Shown: positions 8,531-18,209, numbered from the stretch's first letter. The stretch: DNA of 33,815 bases from Sphingomonadales bacterium (GCA_028868535.1 JAGWUH010000038.1:1-33815), one strand, 5' to 3'. Translations and numbers: made by a program. The notes: a model not told the origin generated them from the letters alone.

Positions 8531-8547
8531 GCGGTACTGGTTACCGC
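8531..8547 (-). promoter_or_regulatory. Inverted repeat just upstream of the PhyH ribosome site
   Basis: GCGGTA at 8531-8536 and TACCGC at 8542-8547 form six-base arms around a five-base centre. The repeat starts two bases upstream of the AAGGAG ribosome site of the PhyH gene. It could be an operator or a small hairpin in the leader. No protein is implicated. Confidence 0.35.
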
Positions 8548-8562
8548 AACATGAAACAGCAC

Positions 8563-8592
8563 GCTTAAGGCCACCATAACCCGGGCTTAAGG
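8563..8592 (-). promoter_or_regulatory. Tandem GCTTAAGG repeat upstream of the PhyH/FkbH-like operon
   Basis: The octamer GCTTAAGG occurs at 8563-8570 and again at 8585-8592, a period of 22 bp or about two helical turns. Its CTTAAG core is itself a palindrome and should be rare in DNA this rich in GC. The pair lies about 47-76 bp upstream of the PhyH start, between it and the stop of engB. The arrangement suits two dimers binding the same face of the DNA. An operator role is inference. Confidence 0.4.
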
Positions 8593-8603
8593 GTGGTTAC
8601 GCA

Positions 8604-9272
8604 TCACCCTTCGGCGTCGGCCAGGATCGCCGCGCGCAGGTCCTCGATGCCGAGGCGGAGTTCGGACGAGGTGACGTGGACCACCGGAAAGGCCGCGGAA
8701 TGCTTGCGCGCCTCGGCCTGGGTGGCGACGCGCACCGCCTCCAGCTCGCTGGCCTTGACCTTGTCCGCCTTGGTCAGCACCAGCCGGTAGCCGACCGCCG
8801 CCTCGTCGAGCATCTTCATCATCTCGGCATCGACCGGCTTCACGCCATGCCGCGAATCGATCAGCACCAGCGCCCGCTTGAGCGTGACCCGCCCGCGCAG
8901 GAAATCGCGCACCAGCCGCCGCCATTTCTCGACCACCGCCGGCGGCGCCTTGGCAAAGCCGTAGCCGGGCATGTCGACCAGCCGGAAGCGGGTGGGGCTG
9001 CCGACCTCGAAGAAGTTCAGCTCCTGCGTGCGGCCCGGCGTCACCGAGGTGCGCGCCAGCGATTTGCGCCCGGTGATGGCGTTGAGCAGCGACGACTTGC
9101 CGACGTTCGAGCGGCCCGCCAGCGCGATCTCGGGGAATTCCGGCTCGGGCAGGAACTTCAGCGCCGGCGCCGAGAGCAGGAAGTCGCAGCGGCCCGAGAA
9201 CAGCGCGCGCGCGCGCTCGACCAGCGCCGGGTCGAGCGCGTCGGGATCGGGCAGGTGTTCGGCGCCGGTCAC
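8604..9272 (-). CDS. engB: Ribosome biogenesis GTPase EngB (YihA/YsxC)
   Basis: This 222-residue TRAFAC GTPase acts in assembly of the large ribosomal subunit. All G motifs are visible: G1 GRSNVGKSS, a G2 threonine in SVTPGRTQELNFF, G3 DMPGYGFAKA, G4 TKADK and a G5-like VTSS. The length is normal for the family. The start is a GTG at 9272 whose last bases overlap the yidC stop (GTGA), so translation is probably coupled to yidC. This yidC-engB neighbourhood is common in alphaproteobacteria. The long open frame reaching up to 10583 in the same frame is only read-through antiphase of yidC and was not used. Confidence 0.95.
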   Translation of the reverse strand: MTGAEHLPDPDALDPALVERARALFSGRCDFLLSAPALKFLPEPEFPEIALAGRSNVGKSSLLNAITGRKSLARTSVTPGRTQELNFFEVGSPTRFRLVDMPGYGFAKAPPAVVEKWRRLVRDFLRGRVTLKRALVLIDSRHGVKPVDAEMMKMLDEAAVGYRLVLTKADKVKASELEAVRVATQAEARKHSAAFPVVHVTSSELRLGIEDLRAAILADAEG

Positions 9273-11041
9273 GTCTTCTTCGGCGGATGCTGCGCCGCAT
9301 GGACGTCGGCGCGCTCCTTCTCCACCATCGCCCGCATCTGCGGGTGGCGGCTGTAGAGATAGGCCTGCTGCGCGATCACCAGCAGGTTGGTGGTGATCCA
9401 GTAGATCAGCAGCCCGGCCGCGAACGGCGACATGATGAACATCATCATCCAGGGCATGATCTGCATCATCTGCTGCTGCGCCGGATCGGGCGAAGCCGGT
9501 TGCAGGCGGAACTGGCCCCACATCGTGATGCCGAGCAGCAGCCCCAGCACGCCGATGCCGAGCAGTGACGGCGGCGTCCACGGGATCAGCCCGAACAGGT
9601 TGAGGATGTGCAGCGGATCGGGCACCGAAAGGTCCTTGATCCACAGCGCGAACGGCTGGTGACGCATCTCGATCGAGACCATCAGCACCTTGTACAGCGC
9701 GAAGAACACCGGCATCTGCAGGAAGATCGGCAGGCACCCGGCCAGCGGGTTGACGCCCTCGCTCTTGTAGAGCTCCATCGTCTCCTGCTGGAGCTTGGGC
9801 TTGTCGTCCTTGTAGCGTTCCTGCAGCGCCTTGAGCTTGGGCTGGATCGCCCGCATCGAGGCCATGCTGCTGAACTGCTTCTGCGCGATCGGGAACATGA
9901 TGCCGCGGACGATGATCGTCAGCAGGATGATGGCGATGCCGAAGTTGCCGGTCAAGTGGAACAGCTTGGTCAGCAGCAGCCAGATCGGCTTCTCGAACCA
10001 GCGGAACCAGCCCCAGTCGATCGCCAGGCCGAAGTGCGGCACGCCCGCCGCCTCGTAACGGTCGAGCACGGTCGCCTCCTTGGCGCCCGCGAACAGGCGC
10101 GTGGCGTGAGACGCCTGCATCCCCGGCGCGACCGTCACCGGGTTGTAGGTCAGATCGGCGCGGAAATGGCTGTCGTCGAGCTTGCGGAAGGTGCTGGAGG
10201 CGCCGGCATCGGGGATCAGCACCGACATCCAGTAGATGTCGGTGAAGCCGACCCAGTCGGTCCTGCCCTCGTTGGCCATCTGCCCGGCCTCGGCGACGTC
10301 CTCGTACTTCGGCTTGAACCGCACCTCGCCGTCGAACGCGCCGAACGGGCCGGAGTGGATGTTGAACGTGCGCACCGACGCGGTCTTGTTGGTGCGGTTG
10401 ATGAACGCGAACGGCTGCATCGTCACCGGCGCCGCGGCGCGGTTGGCCACGGTCTGCGTCACCGTCAGCATGTAGTCGGCATCGATCCGGTAAGTCAGCG
10501 CGAAAGTCTGGCCGCTGGCATTCGCCCAGGTCAGCGTGACCGGCGTCTGCGGGGTCAGCCGGGCGCCCGCCGGGGCCTGCCACAGCGTGCCGGCATTGGG
10601 CAGCGCCACGCCGGGCGCGCCGACCCAGCCAAACTGCGCATAGTGCTGCGCCGGCGTGCCCGCCGGGGAGAAGATCCGCTGCGCCGGGCTGTCTTTGGCG
10701 AGCGTTTCCTTGTGGCGGTTGGTGACGAGATCGTCGACGACGCCGCCGGTGAGGTTGATAGAGCCGGAGAGGCCCGGCGCATCGATGCGGACGCGCGCCG
10801 GGGAATTGAGATCGGCCTTGAGGTCGCGCGCCTCGACCGCCTGGTCCAGCGGATTGGTCAGCCCGCCCTCGCGCGTGGGCTTGGCGCTGGCGGACGCCGC
10901 CGGGGTGACGGGCGCGGCGGCCTTGGGCTTGGGCTTGTAGGCATTCGGATAGAAATACCGCACCCCGGCATCCCAGCCGAACAGGAGCAGGCCGGTCAGC
11001 AGCATCGCCAGGATCAGGTTGCGCTGGTTCTGGTTGTTCAC
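9269..11041 (-). CDS. yidC: Membrane protein insertase YidC
   Basis: The 590-residue protein is the Gram-negative form of YidC, which inserts and folds inner-membrane proteins with or without SecYEG. An N-terminal anchor (about 9-25) is followed by a low-complexity K/P/A linker and a large periplasmic beta domain to about residue 345. The conserved 60KD_IMP core then carries the remaining membrane segments. NFGIAIILLTIIVRGIMFPI contains the conserved hydrophilic-groove arginine, and NPLAGCLPIFLQMPVFFALY is the family hallmark. The tail is basic (HPPKKT). The start is GTG with AGGAA upstream. It lies 45 bp after yidD and overlaps engB by four bases. Confidence 0.97.
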   Translation of the reverse strand: MNNQNQRNLILAMLLTGLLLFGWDAGVRYFYPNAYKPKPKAAAPVTPAASASAKPTREGGLTNPLDQAVEARDLKADLNSPARVRIDAPGLSGSINLTGGVVDDLVTNRHKETLAKDSPAQRIFSPAGTPAQHYAQFGWVGAPGVALPNAGTLWQAPAGARLTPQTPVTLTWANASGQTFALTYRIDADYMLTVTQTVANRAAAPVTMQPFAFINRTNKTASVRTFNIHSGPFGAFDGEVRFKPKYEDVAEAGQMANEGRTDWVGFTDIYWMSVLIPDAGASSTFRKLDDSHFRADLTYNPVTVAPGMQASHATRLFAGAKEATVLDRYEAAGVPHFGLAIDWGWFRWFEKPIWLLLTKLFHLTGNFGIAIILLTIIVRGIMFPIAQKQFSSMASMRAIQPKLKALQERYKDDKPKLQQETMELYKSEGVNPLAGCLPIFLQMPVFFALYKVLMVSIEMRHQPFALWIKDLSVPDPLHILNLFGLIPWTPPSLLGIGVLGLLLGITMWGQFRLQPASPDPAQQQMMQIMPWMMMFIMSPFAAGLLIYWITTNLLVIAQQAYLYSRHPQMRAMVEKERADVHAAQHPPKKT

Positions 11042-11086
11042 GAAGATCTTCCTGCTTTCATCCGCCGTGCGGTCGTTGTTCTGTCG

Positions 11087-11296
11087 TCAGGGGACGGGGT
11101 CATGGCCGTGCCCACCCCACGGGTGGCAGCGCAATAGACGCTTGAGCGCAAGCCAGCCACCCTTAATCGCGCCGTATTTTTCCAGCGCCTGGATCGCATA
11201 GGCGGAGCACGAAGGCGCGAATCGGCAGGTCGGCGGCAGCACCCGCGACGGGCCGATCTGCCATGCCCGCGCGATCCAGATCAGCACCCGCCTCAC
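11087..11296 (-). CDS. yidD: Membrane protein insertion efficiency factor YidD
   Basis: The 69-residue protein is YidD, a small amphipathic membrane-associated protein that helps insertion by YidC. The signature [19 protein letters not shown] and the following [19 protein letters not shown] cover nearly the whole family domain, including the conserved cysteines. Its GTG start overlaps the rnpA stop codon as GTGA, so translation is likely coupled to rnpA. Position between rnpA and yidC is the standard order for this gene. Confidence 0.96.
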   Translation of the reverse strand: MRRVLIWIARAWQIGPSRVLPPTCRFAPSCSAYAIQALEKYGAIKGGWLALKRLLRCHPWGGHGHDPVP

Positions 11297-11667
11297 CGTC
11301 GCGCCCGCGGCCCGCGCGGTCCCTTTCGCGGTGCATCGCCCTTGCCGGCGGCGGCGCGGCCCAGCGCCGCGACCAGTTCGCCGCGCAGCAGTGCGAAATC
11401 CCGCTCGATCCCGCCTTCGCGGCCGATCAGCACGTGGTCGTGATCGGCAAGGCCGTGCGCGGGCAGCAGCTCGCGCACCAGCGCGCGGAAGCGGCGCTTC
11501 ATGCGGTTGCGCACCACGGCATTGCCGATGCGCTTGGTGACGGTGATGCCGAATCGGAGCCCTTGCCCGCCGTTCGCGTGCGCCAGAAGCACGAAACCGG
11601 GGCGCGACACGCGCAGGCCCCGGTTGGCGGCGAGGAAATCGGCGCGGCGCGTCAGCACGACGGGCAT
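11293..11667 (-). CDS. rnpA: Ribonuclease P protein component
   Basis: This is the basic protein subunit of RNase P, which helps the catalytic RNA mature tRNA 5' ends. The hallmark RNR region is [21 protein letters not shown], followed by FRALVREL. The [12 protein letters not shown] segment near the N-terminus matches the start of other RnpA proteins. I chose the ATG at 11667, giving 124 residues; no better start lies between it and the rpmH stop 33 bases upstream. The C-terminus is an Arg/Gly/Pro-rich tail ([10 protein letters not shown]). It follows rpmH directly and overlaps yidD by four bases, as expected for the rpmH-rnpA-yidD operon. Confidence 0.93.
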   Translation of the reverse strand: MPVVLTRRADFLAANRGLRVSRPGFVLLAHANGGQGLRFGITVTKRIGNAVVRNRMKRRFRALVRELLPAHGLADHDHVLIGREGGIERDFALLRGELVAALGRAAAGKGDAPRKGPRGPRARR

Positions 11668-11699
11668 CCGCCCGCGCCCAACCGCCGGCAGCGATTCGC

Positions 11700-11834
11700 T
11701 CAGGCGGAGAGGTTCTTGCGGCCGCGGGCGCGGCGGGCGCGGAGCACCTTGCGGCCGCCGACGGTGGCCGTGCGGGCGCGGAAGCCGTGGCGACGGGCGC
11801 GGACGAGCCGGCTGGGCTGGAAAGTGCGCTTCAT
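11700..11834 (-). CDS. rpmH: 50S ribosomal protein L34
   Basis: The 44-residue protein matches bacterial L34 from end to end: [20 protein letters not shown], then [20 protein letters not shown] and NLSA. L34 is a small, very basic protein of the large subunit. It is the first gene of the minus-strand operon that continues with rnpA, yidD, yidC and engB. A consensus-like promoter lies about 65 bp upstream. Confidence 0.97.
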   Translation of the reverse strand: MKRTFQPSRLVRARRHGFRARTATVGGRKVLRARRARGRKNLSA

Positions 11835-11896
11835 TGCGAAAACCTCGAAAGCATGAATCTGTAGCCGGACGCTGGCGCATCCGGCGGGAAGCGGGG

Positions 11897-11925
11897 CTGT
11901 TAACGGGGCACGCGAAACGAGTCAA
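11897..11925 (-). promoter_or_regulatory. Predicted rpmH operon promoter
   Basis: On the minus strand TTGACT (11925-11920) and TAACAG (11902-11897) are separated by 17 bases. This spacing fits a housekeeping sigma factor. The rpmJ promoter has the same hexamers and spacing, which strengthens the call. Confidence 0.65.
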
Positions 11926-12088
11926 GGGATTCGGCGCACCGCAACGGTCCCGTCGGCGGCGAGGGGCACAGGCGCCGTCGTCACCGGCAGGACCGGCGGG
12001 ACCGACCCCGTCCCCATGCAGGCAATCCGCCCGCCAGGCTACCGGTCAGTCGCGGGCCGATGCGGACGAGCCGGACCAACAACCGGAC

Positions 12089-12117
12089 TTGACTCGCACG
12101 CCCCCCGCCCGTAACGG
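12089..12117 (+). promoter_or_regulatory. Predicted rpmJ promoter
   Basis: TTGACT at 12089-12094 and TAACGG at 12112-12117 are 17 bases apart, 44 bp before the rpmJ start. It matches the oppositely directed rpmH promoter (TTGACT-N17-TAACAG), including the CG after the -35 box. Confidence 0.6.
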
Positions 12118-12161
12118 CCCGGCTTCCAATTTCCGGCGGGGTTCCGCCACCCGAGGGTATC

Positions 12162-12287
12162 ATGAAGATTCGCAACAGCCTCAAGTCGCTCAAGGGCCGT
12201 CACCGGGACAACCGCGTGATCCGCCGCCGTGGCCGCACGTACGTGATCAACAAGACCAACCGTCGCTTCAAGGCACGTCAAGGCTGA
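12162..12287 (+). CDS. rpmJ: 50S ribosomal protein L36 (cysteine-free type)
   Basis: The 41-residue protein begins [20 protein letters not shown] and ends [12 protein letters not shown], a clear L36. It has none of the cysteines that bind zinc in the classic 37-38-residue form. It is therefore the zinc-independent (C-minus, YkgO-like) type that alphaproteobacteria typically carry. The start has GAGGG a few bases upstream. It has its own promoter and a double hairpin behind it, so it looks like a single-gene transcript. Confidence 0.96.
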   Translation: MKIRNSLKSLKGRHRDNRVIRRRGRTYVINKTNRRFKARQG

Positions 12288-12297
12288 AGCCTGACGG

Positions 12298-12362
12298 GCC
12301 GTGGTTCGCCACGGCTTGTGGTGATGCCTGCCGGCCCGCTTTCCATCGCGAAAGCGGGCCGG
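12298..12362 (+). terminator. Double hairpin terminator after rpmJ
   Basis: Two stem-loops follow the rpmJ stop. GCCGTGG (12298-12304) and CCACGGC (12309-12315) enclose a stable TTCG tetraloop. A perfect 13-bp stem follows, 12331-12343 with 12350-12362, around the loop CATCGC. Only a short TTT run at 12368-12370 follows, so termination may be partial and allow read-through into the HAD gene. Confidence 0.65.
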
Positions 12363-12386
12363 TGGCGTTTGGGACGGGGTGATCGC

Positions 12387-13001
12387 GTGGCGGGTCCGGT
12401 CAAGGCGGTGGTGTTCGACATCGGCCGGGTGCTGGTGCAGTGGCGCATCGCCGCGCTGTATGAGCGGCTGATCGACGATCCCCGCCGCCGCGACTGGTTC
12501 CTCGCCAACGTCGTCACCGAACAATGGCACATGCAGCACGATGCCGGGGTGCCGCTGGCCCAGATGATCGCCGCGCGCAGCGCCGAATTCCCGGACTGTG
12601 CGGACCTGATCGCCGCCTACGCGCCCTGCTGGCTGGAAACCGTGCCGGCGCCCGTCCCGGGCAGCGGCGAACTGGTGGAGGCGCTGGCCCACCGCGATGT
12701 CCCGCTTTACGCGATCACCAACTTCGGCGCGGACACCTGGGCGATGTTCCGGCCGACATTCGCGGTGCTCGACCACATGCGCGACATCGTCGTCTCCGGG
12801 CACGAGCGGCTGGTGAAGCCCGACCCGGCGATCTACCACCTCGCGGCGCGCCGCTTCGGCCACGCCCCCGCGGAGATGCTGTTCATCGACGACAGCCGCG
12901 CCAACGTCGAATCGGCGGCGGCGCTGGGCTGGCAGGTCCACCACTTCACCGCGGCGCCCGCCCTGGCCGAAGACTTGCGCGGGCGCGGATTGATCGACTG
13001 A
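12387..13001 (+). CDS. HAD-IA family hydrolase
   Basis: The 204-residue protein has all four HAD motifs. Motif I is VVFDIGRVL, the D-x-G-x-V-L variant usual in the YihX/haloacid-dehalogenase branch. Motif II is ITNFGAD, motif III is the lysine in LVKPDPAIY, and motif IV is LFIDDSRANV. A helical cap lies between motifs I and II. It probably hydrolyses a phosphorylated small molecule such as a sugar phosphate; a dehalogenase cannot be excluded. I chose the GTG at 12387, with GGGACGGGG just upstream. The earlier ATG at 12318 lies inside the rpmJ terminator and would add a non-conserved extension. The cyclophilin gene follows after 23 bases. Confidence 0.86.
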   Translation: MAGPVKAVVFDIGRVLVQWRIAALYERLIDDPRRRDWFLANVVTEQWHMQHDAGVPLAQMIAARSAEFPDCADLIAAYAPCWLETVPAPVPGSGELVEALAHRDVPLYAITNFGADTWAMFRPTFAVLDHMRDIVVSGHERLVKPDPAIYHLAARRFGHAPAEMLFIDDSRANVESAAALGWQVHHFTAAPALAEDLRGRGLID

Positions 13002-13024
13002 CGCGGCTTGCGCATGATCGGCGC

Positions 13025-13696
13025 ATGAACCGCCGATTCGTCCTGCTCGCCCCCGCCCTCGCGCTCGCCGCCCTGCTGACGACCGCCGCCGCGCCGCATC
13101 GCCGCGCCCCGGCCGCTCCCCCGCCGCTGGGCGACAGCGTGCGGGTGACGATCACCACCACGCTGGGGGCGATCGAGGTCGAGCTCGATCACAAGCACGC
13201 GCCGCTGACGGTCGAGAACTTCATGCGCTACGTCGACGGCCGCCGCTATGACGGCGAGAGCTTCTATCGCGCCATGCACCTGGCCTGGAGCGACCAGGAG
13301 GGCCAGCCCTCGGGCCTGATCCAGGGCGGGGTCCGCGACGCGCGCAAGCTGCTGCCGCCAATCGCGCACGAGCCGACCACGCAGACCGGCATCCTGCACA
13401 AGGCCGGCGCGCTGTCGCTGGCGCGGTTCGCGCCGGGAACCGGGCGCGCCGATTTCTCGATCCTGCTGTCGGACATGCCGGGGCTCGATGCCCAGCCCGG
13501 CGATCCGAACCCCGATCGCCAGGCCGGCTTCGCTGCCTTCGGGCACGTGGTCTCGGGCATGGACGTGGTCCGCCGGATCTGGGAGGCACCGCGCTCGGCG
13601 ACGCTCGGCCAGGGGGTGATGAAAGGGCAGATGCTCGACCCGACGGTGAAGATCATCAGCGCCCGTCGCGCGCCGGCGCCCGCTTCCGCCCCCTGA
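13025..13696 (+). CDS. Secreted cyclophilin-type peptidyl-prolyl isomerase
   Basis: The 223-residue protein has a signal peptide (MNRRFVLLAPALALAALLTT) and a short Ala/Pro/Arg linker. A cyclophilin domain then starts at VRVTITTTLGAIEVELDHKH. Conserved pieces are APLTVENFMRYVDGRRYDG, SFYRAMHL, LSLARFAPGTGRADFSILL and FAAFGHVVSGMDVVRRI. Cyclophilins catalyse cis-trans isomerisation of prolyl bonds, here in the periplasm. The usual catalytic FHR motif reads FYRAMH and the central segment departs from PpiA, so activity may be reduced. It is probably cotranscribed with the HAD gene and converges on comM with 31 bases between stops. Confidence 0.88.
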   Translation: MNRRFVLLAPALALAALLTTAAAPHRRAPAAPPPLGDSVRVTITTTLGAIEVELDHKHAPLTVENFMRYVDGRRYDGESFYRAMHLAWSDQEGQPSGLIQGGVRDARKLLPPIAHEPTTQTGILHKAGALSLARFAPGTGRADFSILLSDMPGLDAQPGDPNPDRQAGFAAFGHVVSGMDVVRRIWEAPRSATLGQGVMKGQMLDPTVKIISARRAPAPASAP

Positions 13697-13727
13697 CCGC
13701 CCCCCCGACCTTACCGCATCCGGCCGG

Positions 13728-15236
13728 TCAGCCCCGCGGCGGCCGCCGCCGATAGGACAGGGCCTCGGCGACGTGCGGACGGGCGATGGCCGACGCCCCG
13801 GCAAGATCGGCGATGGTGCGGGCCACGCGCAGCACGCGGGTATAGCCGCGCGCCGACAGGTGCATCGCCTCGCTGGCGCGCAGCAGCAGGTCGCGCGCGG
13901 GCGGATCGGGCGTGGCGTGGACGGTCAGCAGGTCGCCGTCGAGCTCGGCGTTGGTGCGCCGCCCGGCGCCGGCCAGGCGCTCCCCCTGGATCGCACGCGC
14001 CCGGGCGACCCGTGCCGCGACTTCGGCCGAGCCTTCCGCCGGCGGCGGCATGGCCAGATCGACGGCGCGCACCGGGTCGACCTCGACGTGGAGGTCGATC
14101 CGGTCGAGCAGCGGGCCGGAGACCTTCGCCTGGTAGTCGGCGGCGCACTTCGGCACGCGCGCGCAGGCCAGCGCCGCATCGCCGAGGTGGCCGCAACGGC
14201 ACGGGTTCATCGCCGCGACCAGTTGCACGCGGGCCGGATAGGTGACGTGGCCATTGGCGCGGGCGACGCTGATCTCGCCGGCCTCCAGCGGCTGGCGCAG
14301 CGAATCGAGCACGGCCCGCTGGAACTCGGGCAGCTCGTCGAGGAACAGCACGCCGAGGTGCGCCATGCTCACCTCCCCCGGCCGAACCCGCAGCCCGCCG
14401 CCGGTGAGCGCCGCCATCGAGGCCGAATGGTGCGGGTTGCGGAACGGCCGCGCGCGGCTGATGCGCCCGCCGTCGAGCATGCCGGCAATCGAGGCGATCA
14501 TCGACACCTCCAGCGCCTCGGCCGGGGTCAGTTCGGGCAGGATGCCGGGCAGGCAGGCGGCGAGCAGGCTCTTGCCGGCGCCCGGCGGCCCGATCATCAG
14601 CAGGTTGTGGCCGCCGGCCGCGGCGATCTCCAGCGCGCGCCGGGCGGTTTCCTGGCCTTTCACTTGCCGCAGGTCGGGCCCGGCCGCGCGTGGCGCCGCC
14701 TCGCCCGGCGGCGGCGGCGGCAGCACCTGGAAGCCGCGCAGGTGGTTGAGCAGGCTGATCAGGTTCGGCGCCGCGACGATCGGCACGTCGCCGGCCCAGC
14801 CCGCTTCCGGCCCTTGAGTTTCCGGGCAGATCAGCCCCTTGTCGAGCGATGCCGCGTGCAATGCCGCGAGCAGCACGCCGGGGGAGGCGATGATCCGCCC
14901 GTCGAGCGCCAGTTCGCCGACGGCGATGAAGTCGCCGAGCTGCTCGGCATCGATCACGCCCATCGCCGCCAGCAGCGCCAGCGCGATCGGCAGGTCGTAG
15001 TGCGCGCCTTCCTTCGGCAGGTCGGCCGGGGACAGGTTGACGATGATGCGCTTGGGCGGCAGCGCCAGGCCGAGCGAGGCCAGGGTCGCCTGGACGCGCT
15101 GGCGGCTTTCGTTGACCGCCTTGTCGGGCAGGCCGACCACGGCGAAGGCCGGCAGCCCGGGCGCGACCTGGCACTGCACCTCGACGCTGCGCGCCTCGAG
15201 GCCGAGATATGCCACCGTCGATACCAGCGCGACCAA
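13728..15236 (-). CDS. comM: YifB/ComM family Mg-chelatase-like AAA+ ATPase
   Basis: This protein of about 502 residues belongs to the ComM/YifB family. ComM in Vibrio is a hexameric helicase that drives branch migration during integration of transformed DNA. The N-terminal Lon-like ChlI domain (about 5-165) starts STVAYLGLEARSVEV. The AAA+ core has Walker A GPPGAGKS near residue 216 and Walker B GVLFLDELPEF near 297. A cysteine cluster NPCRCGH...C...C follows and SGPLLDRIDLHVEV is the sensor region. The C-terminal domain includes LSARGYTRVLRVARTIADL. I chose TTG at 15236 because GGAGG lies just before it and ComM proteins begin at this point; a TTG eight codons upstream is the alternative. 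No competence genes are nearby. Confidence 0.9.
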   Translation of the reverse strand: MVALVSTVAYLGLEARSVEVQCQVAPGLPAFAVVGLPDKAVNESRQRVQATLASLGLALPPKRIIVNLSPADLPKEGAHYDLPIALALLAAMGVIDAEQLGDFIAVGELALDGRIIASPGVLLAALHAASLDKGLICPETQGPEAGWAGDVPIVAAPNLISLLNHLRGFQVLPPPPPGEAAPRAAGPDLRQVKGQETARRALEIAAAGGHNLLMIGPPGAGKSLLAACLPGILPELTPAEALEVSMIASIAGMLDGGRISRARPFRNPHHSASMAALTGGGLRVRPGEVSMAHLGVLFLDELPEFQRAVLDSLRQPLEAGEISVARANGHVTYPARVQLVAAMNPCRCGHLGDAALACARVPKCAADYQAKVSGPLLDRIDLHVEVDPVRAVDLAMPPPAEGSAEVAARVARARAIQGERLAGAGRRTNAELDGDLLTVHATPDPPARDLLLRASEAMHLSARGYTRVLRVARTIADLAGASAIARPHVAEALSYRRRPPRG

Positions 15237-15299
15237 GCCCGACCTCCAATTCCCCGCCAAACCTCTAGAAGGTAACGGGAAAAAGGAAAGCGGCGAGTT

Positions 15300-16574
15300 T
15301 CAGCCCACCGGGTCGAACTCGATCATCAGGTCGGTGAGGTTGCGGAAGGTGTAGGTCGGCTCATAGCTGTAGCGGCGCGCGCCAGCCGGCCCATGGTGCG
15401 CATCGGAGACGCGCACGTCGCGGGTCCGCGCCAGCAGCCGTTCGAGCGCGACGCGCGCCTCCATCCGCGCCAGCGGCGCGCCCAGGCAGCCGTGCACGCC
15501 CTTGGAAAAGCCCATGTGATCGCGCTTGTTCGGCCGCGTGATGTCGAACCGCGCCGGATCGGCGAAGTGGCGCGGATCGTTGTTGGCGGCGGACAGGCCC
15601 ACGGTCAGCACCGTGCCTGCCGGCACCGGCACCCCGCCGACCGCGGTATCGCGCGTGGCCAGGCGATAGACCACCTTCACCGGGGCGTCATGGCGCAGCA
15701 TTTCCTCGATGAAGTCCGGGATCAGCGCCGGCTCGGCGCGCAGCCGCGCCTGCAGCGCCTTGTCGTCACCGAGTTCGCGGATGCACATTGCGATCAGTCG
15801 CGAGGTGGTGTCCTGCCCCGCACCGAACAGGAACCGCGCCAGCAGCGAGACGCGCGCGAAGCTGGGGCTGGTGCCGTCGCGGTAATGCGAGGCGAGCAGC
15901 TCGCTCATCAGGTCGGCGCGCGGCTCCGCGACACGATCGCGCAAGTAGCCGTCGAACCGCTCCTTGAGGAAAATCAGCGGGTCGGAACCGACGCGGTGCA
16001 CCGCCTCGCCGTCGATCTGGCTCGGCGGCACGCCGAGCAGCTCGACCAGCCCGGCCCGGTCCTCGACTGGTATCCCCATCAGGTCCGAGATCGCGTAAGT
16101 CGCCGCCGCGTGCGCGTATTCGACCGAAGCGTTGCAGCCGCCGCGCGGCAGCAGCGCATCGAGCAGGCGATCGGCCAGCGCGTAGAGATAGGTCTCGTTG
16201 GCCTTGATCCGCTTGTAGGTCAGCAGGTCGGTCATCAACTGGCGGTGGACCGCGTGGAACTCGCCGTCGAAACAGGCGAGGTGGTCGGACCAGGCCATCT
16301 CGTGCCGGTGCGCGTCAAGCGCGGCGCCGATGTCGGGCCCCTCGACCGGGAACGGCAGCCCCTGCACCGGACCCAGCACGTTGACCGCGGCGGAAAAGGT
16401 GCCGTCGCGCCGGTTGAGCACCTCGGTCGCCTCGTCCCAACCGGTGACCATCAGCGAATGCTGGTACGGCTCCCAGGCGACCGGCCCCTTGGCCCGCATG
16501 TGATCGAAGTAGGCGCGCGGGTCCTGGATGACCACGGGATCGCTGAAGAAATCGGGGTCCGCTTCGGACATCAT
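15300..16574 (-). CDS. Bacterial cytochrome P450
   Basis: The 424-residue soluble P450 has an I-helix oxygen-activation motif AGQDTT at 252-257. The K-helix ExxR is E291-M-L-R294. The haem loop F356-S-K-G-V-H-G-C363-L-G supplies the cysteine thiolate. Class I bacterial P450s of this length take electrons from a ferredoxin and a ferredoxin reductase, and neither is in this window. The gene is 75 bp downstream of guaA on the same strand and 63 bp before comM, so it may be read from the guaA transcript. Two ATGs lie back to back at the start; the first is annotated. The substrate is unknown. Confidence 0.92.
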   Translation of the reverse strand: MMSEADPDFFSDPVVIQDPRAYFDHMRAKGPVAWEPYQHSLMVTGWDEATEVLNRRDGTFSAAVNVLGPVQGLPFPVEGPDIGAALDAHRHEMAWSDHLACFDGEFHAVHRQLMTDLLTYKRIKANETYLYALADRLLDALLPRGGCNASVEYAHAAATYAISDLMGIPVEDRAGLVELLGVPPSQIDGEAVHRVGSDPLIFLKERFDGYLRDRVAEPRADLMSELLASHYRDGTSPSFARVSLLARFLFGAGQDTTSRLIAMCIRELGDDKALQARLRAEPALIPDFIEEMLRHDAPVKVVYRLATRDTAVGGVPVPAGTVLTVGLSAANNDPRHFADPARFDITRPNKRDHMGFSKGVHGCLGAPLARMEARVALERLLARTRDVRVSDAHHGPAGARRYSYEPTYTFRNLTDLMIEFDPVG

Positions 16575-16649
16575 GCCTCTCCCAAGGCGCTGGTCGATGC
16601 TGGCCAGTCTGATAGCGCCGGCGGCAGAGTCAAGCGTTGCCGGGCGCCG

Positions 16650-18209
<1,560 letters not shown>

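Larger units (their letters stand above)
11835..12161. other. Divergent rpmH/rpmJ intergenic region
   Basis: This 327-bp gap holds no convincing gene. It contains two outward-facing promoters of nearly identical design, one for rpmH and one for rpmJ. A GCCGGA/TCCGGC inverted repeat near 11863-11885 would lie in the rpmH leader RNA. The middle of the gap (about 11940-12085) is GC-rich with short GACCGG-like repeats, and I could assign nothing to it. Confidence 0.6.

Noticed and set aside
11855..12171. GANTC methylation sites at 11855, 11928 and 12167 around rpmH and rpmJ
   Set aside because: The count is close to chance for such a short motif, so no cell-cycle control is claimed.
13711..15249. 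A 512-residue frame almost fully overlapping comM
   Set aside because: Its translation is Arg/Gly/Ala-rich with no domain, whereas the comM frame has Walker motifs and full family structure.
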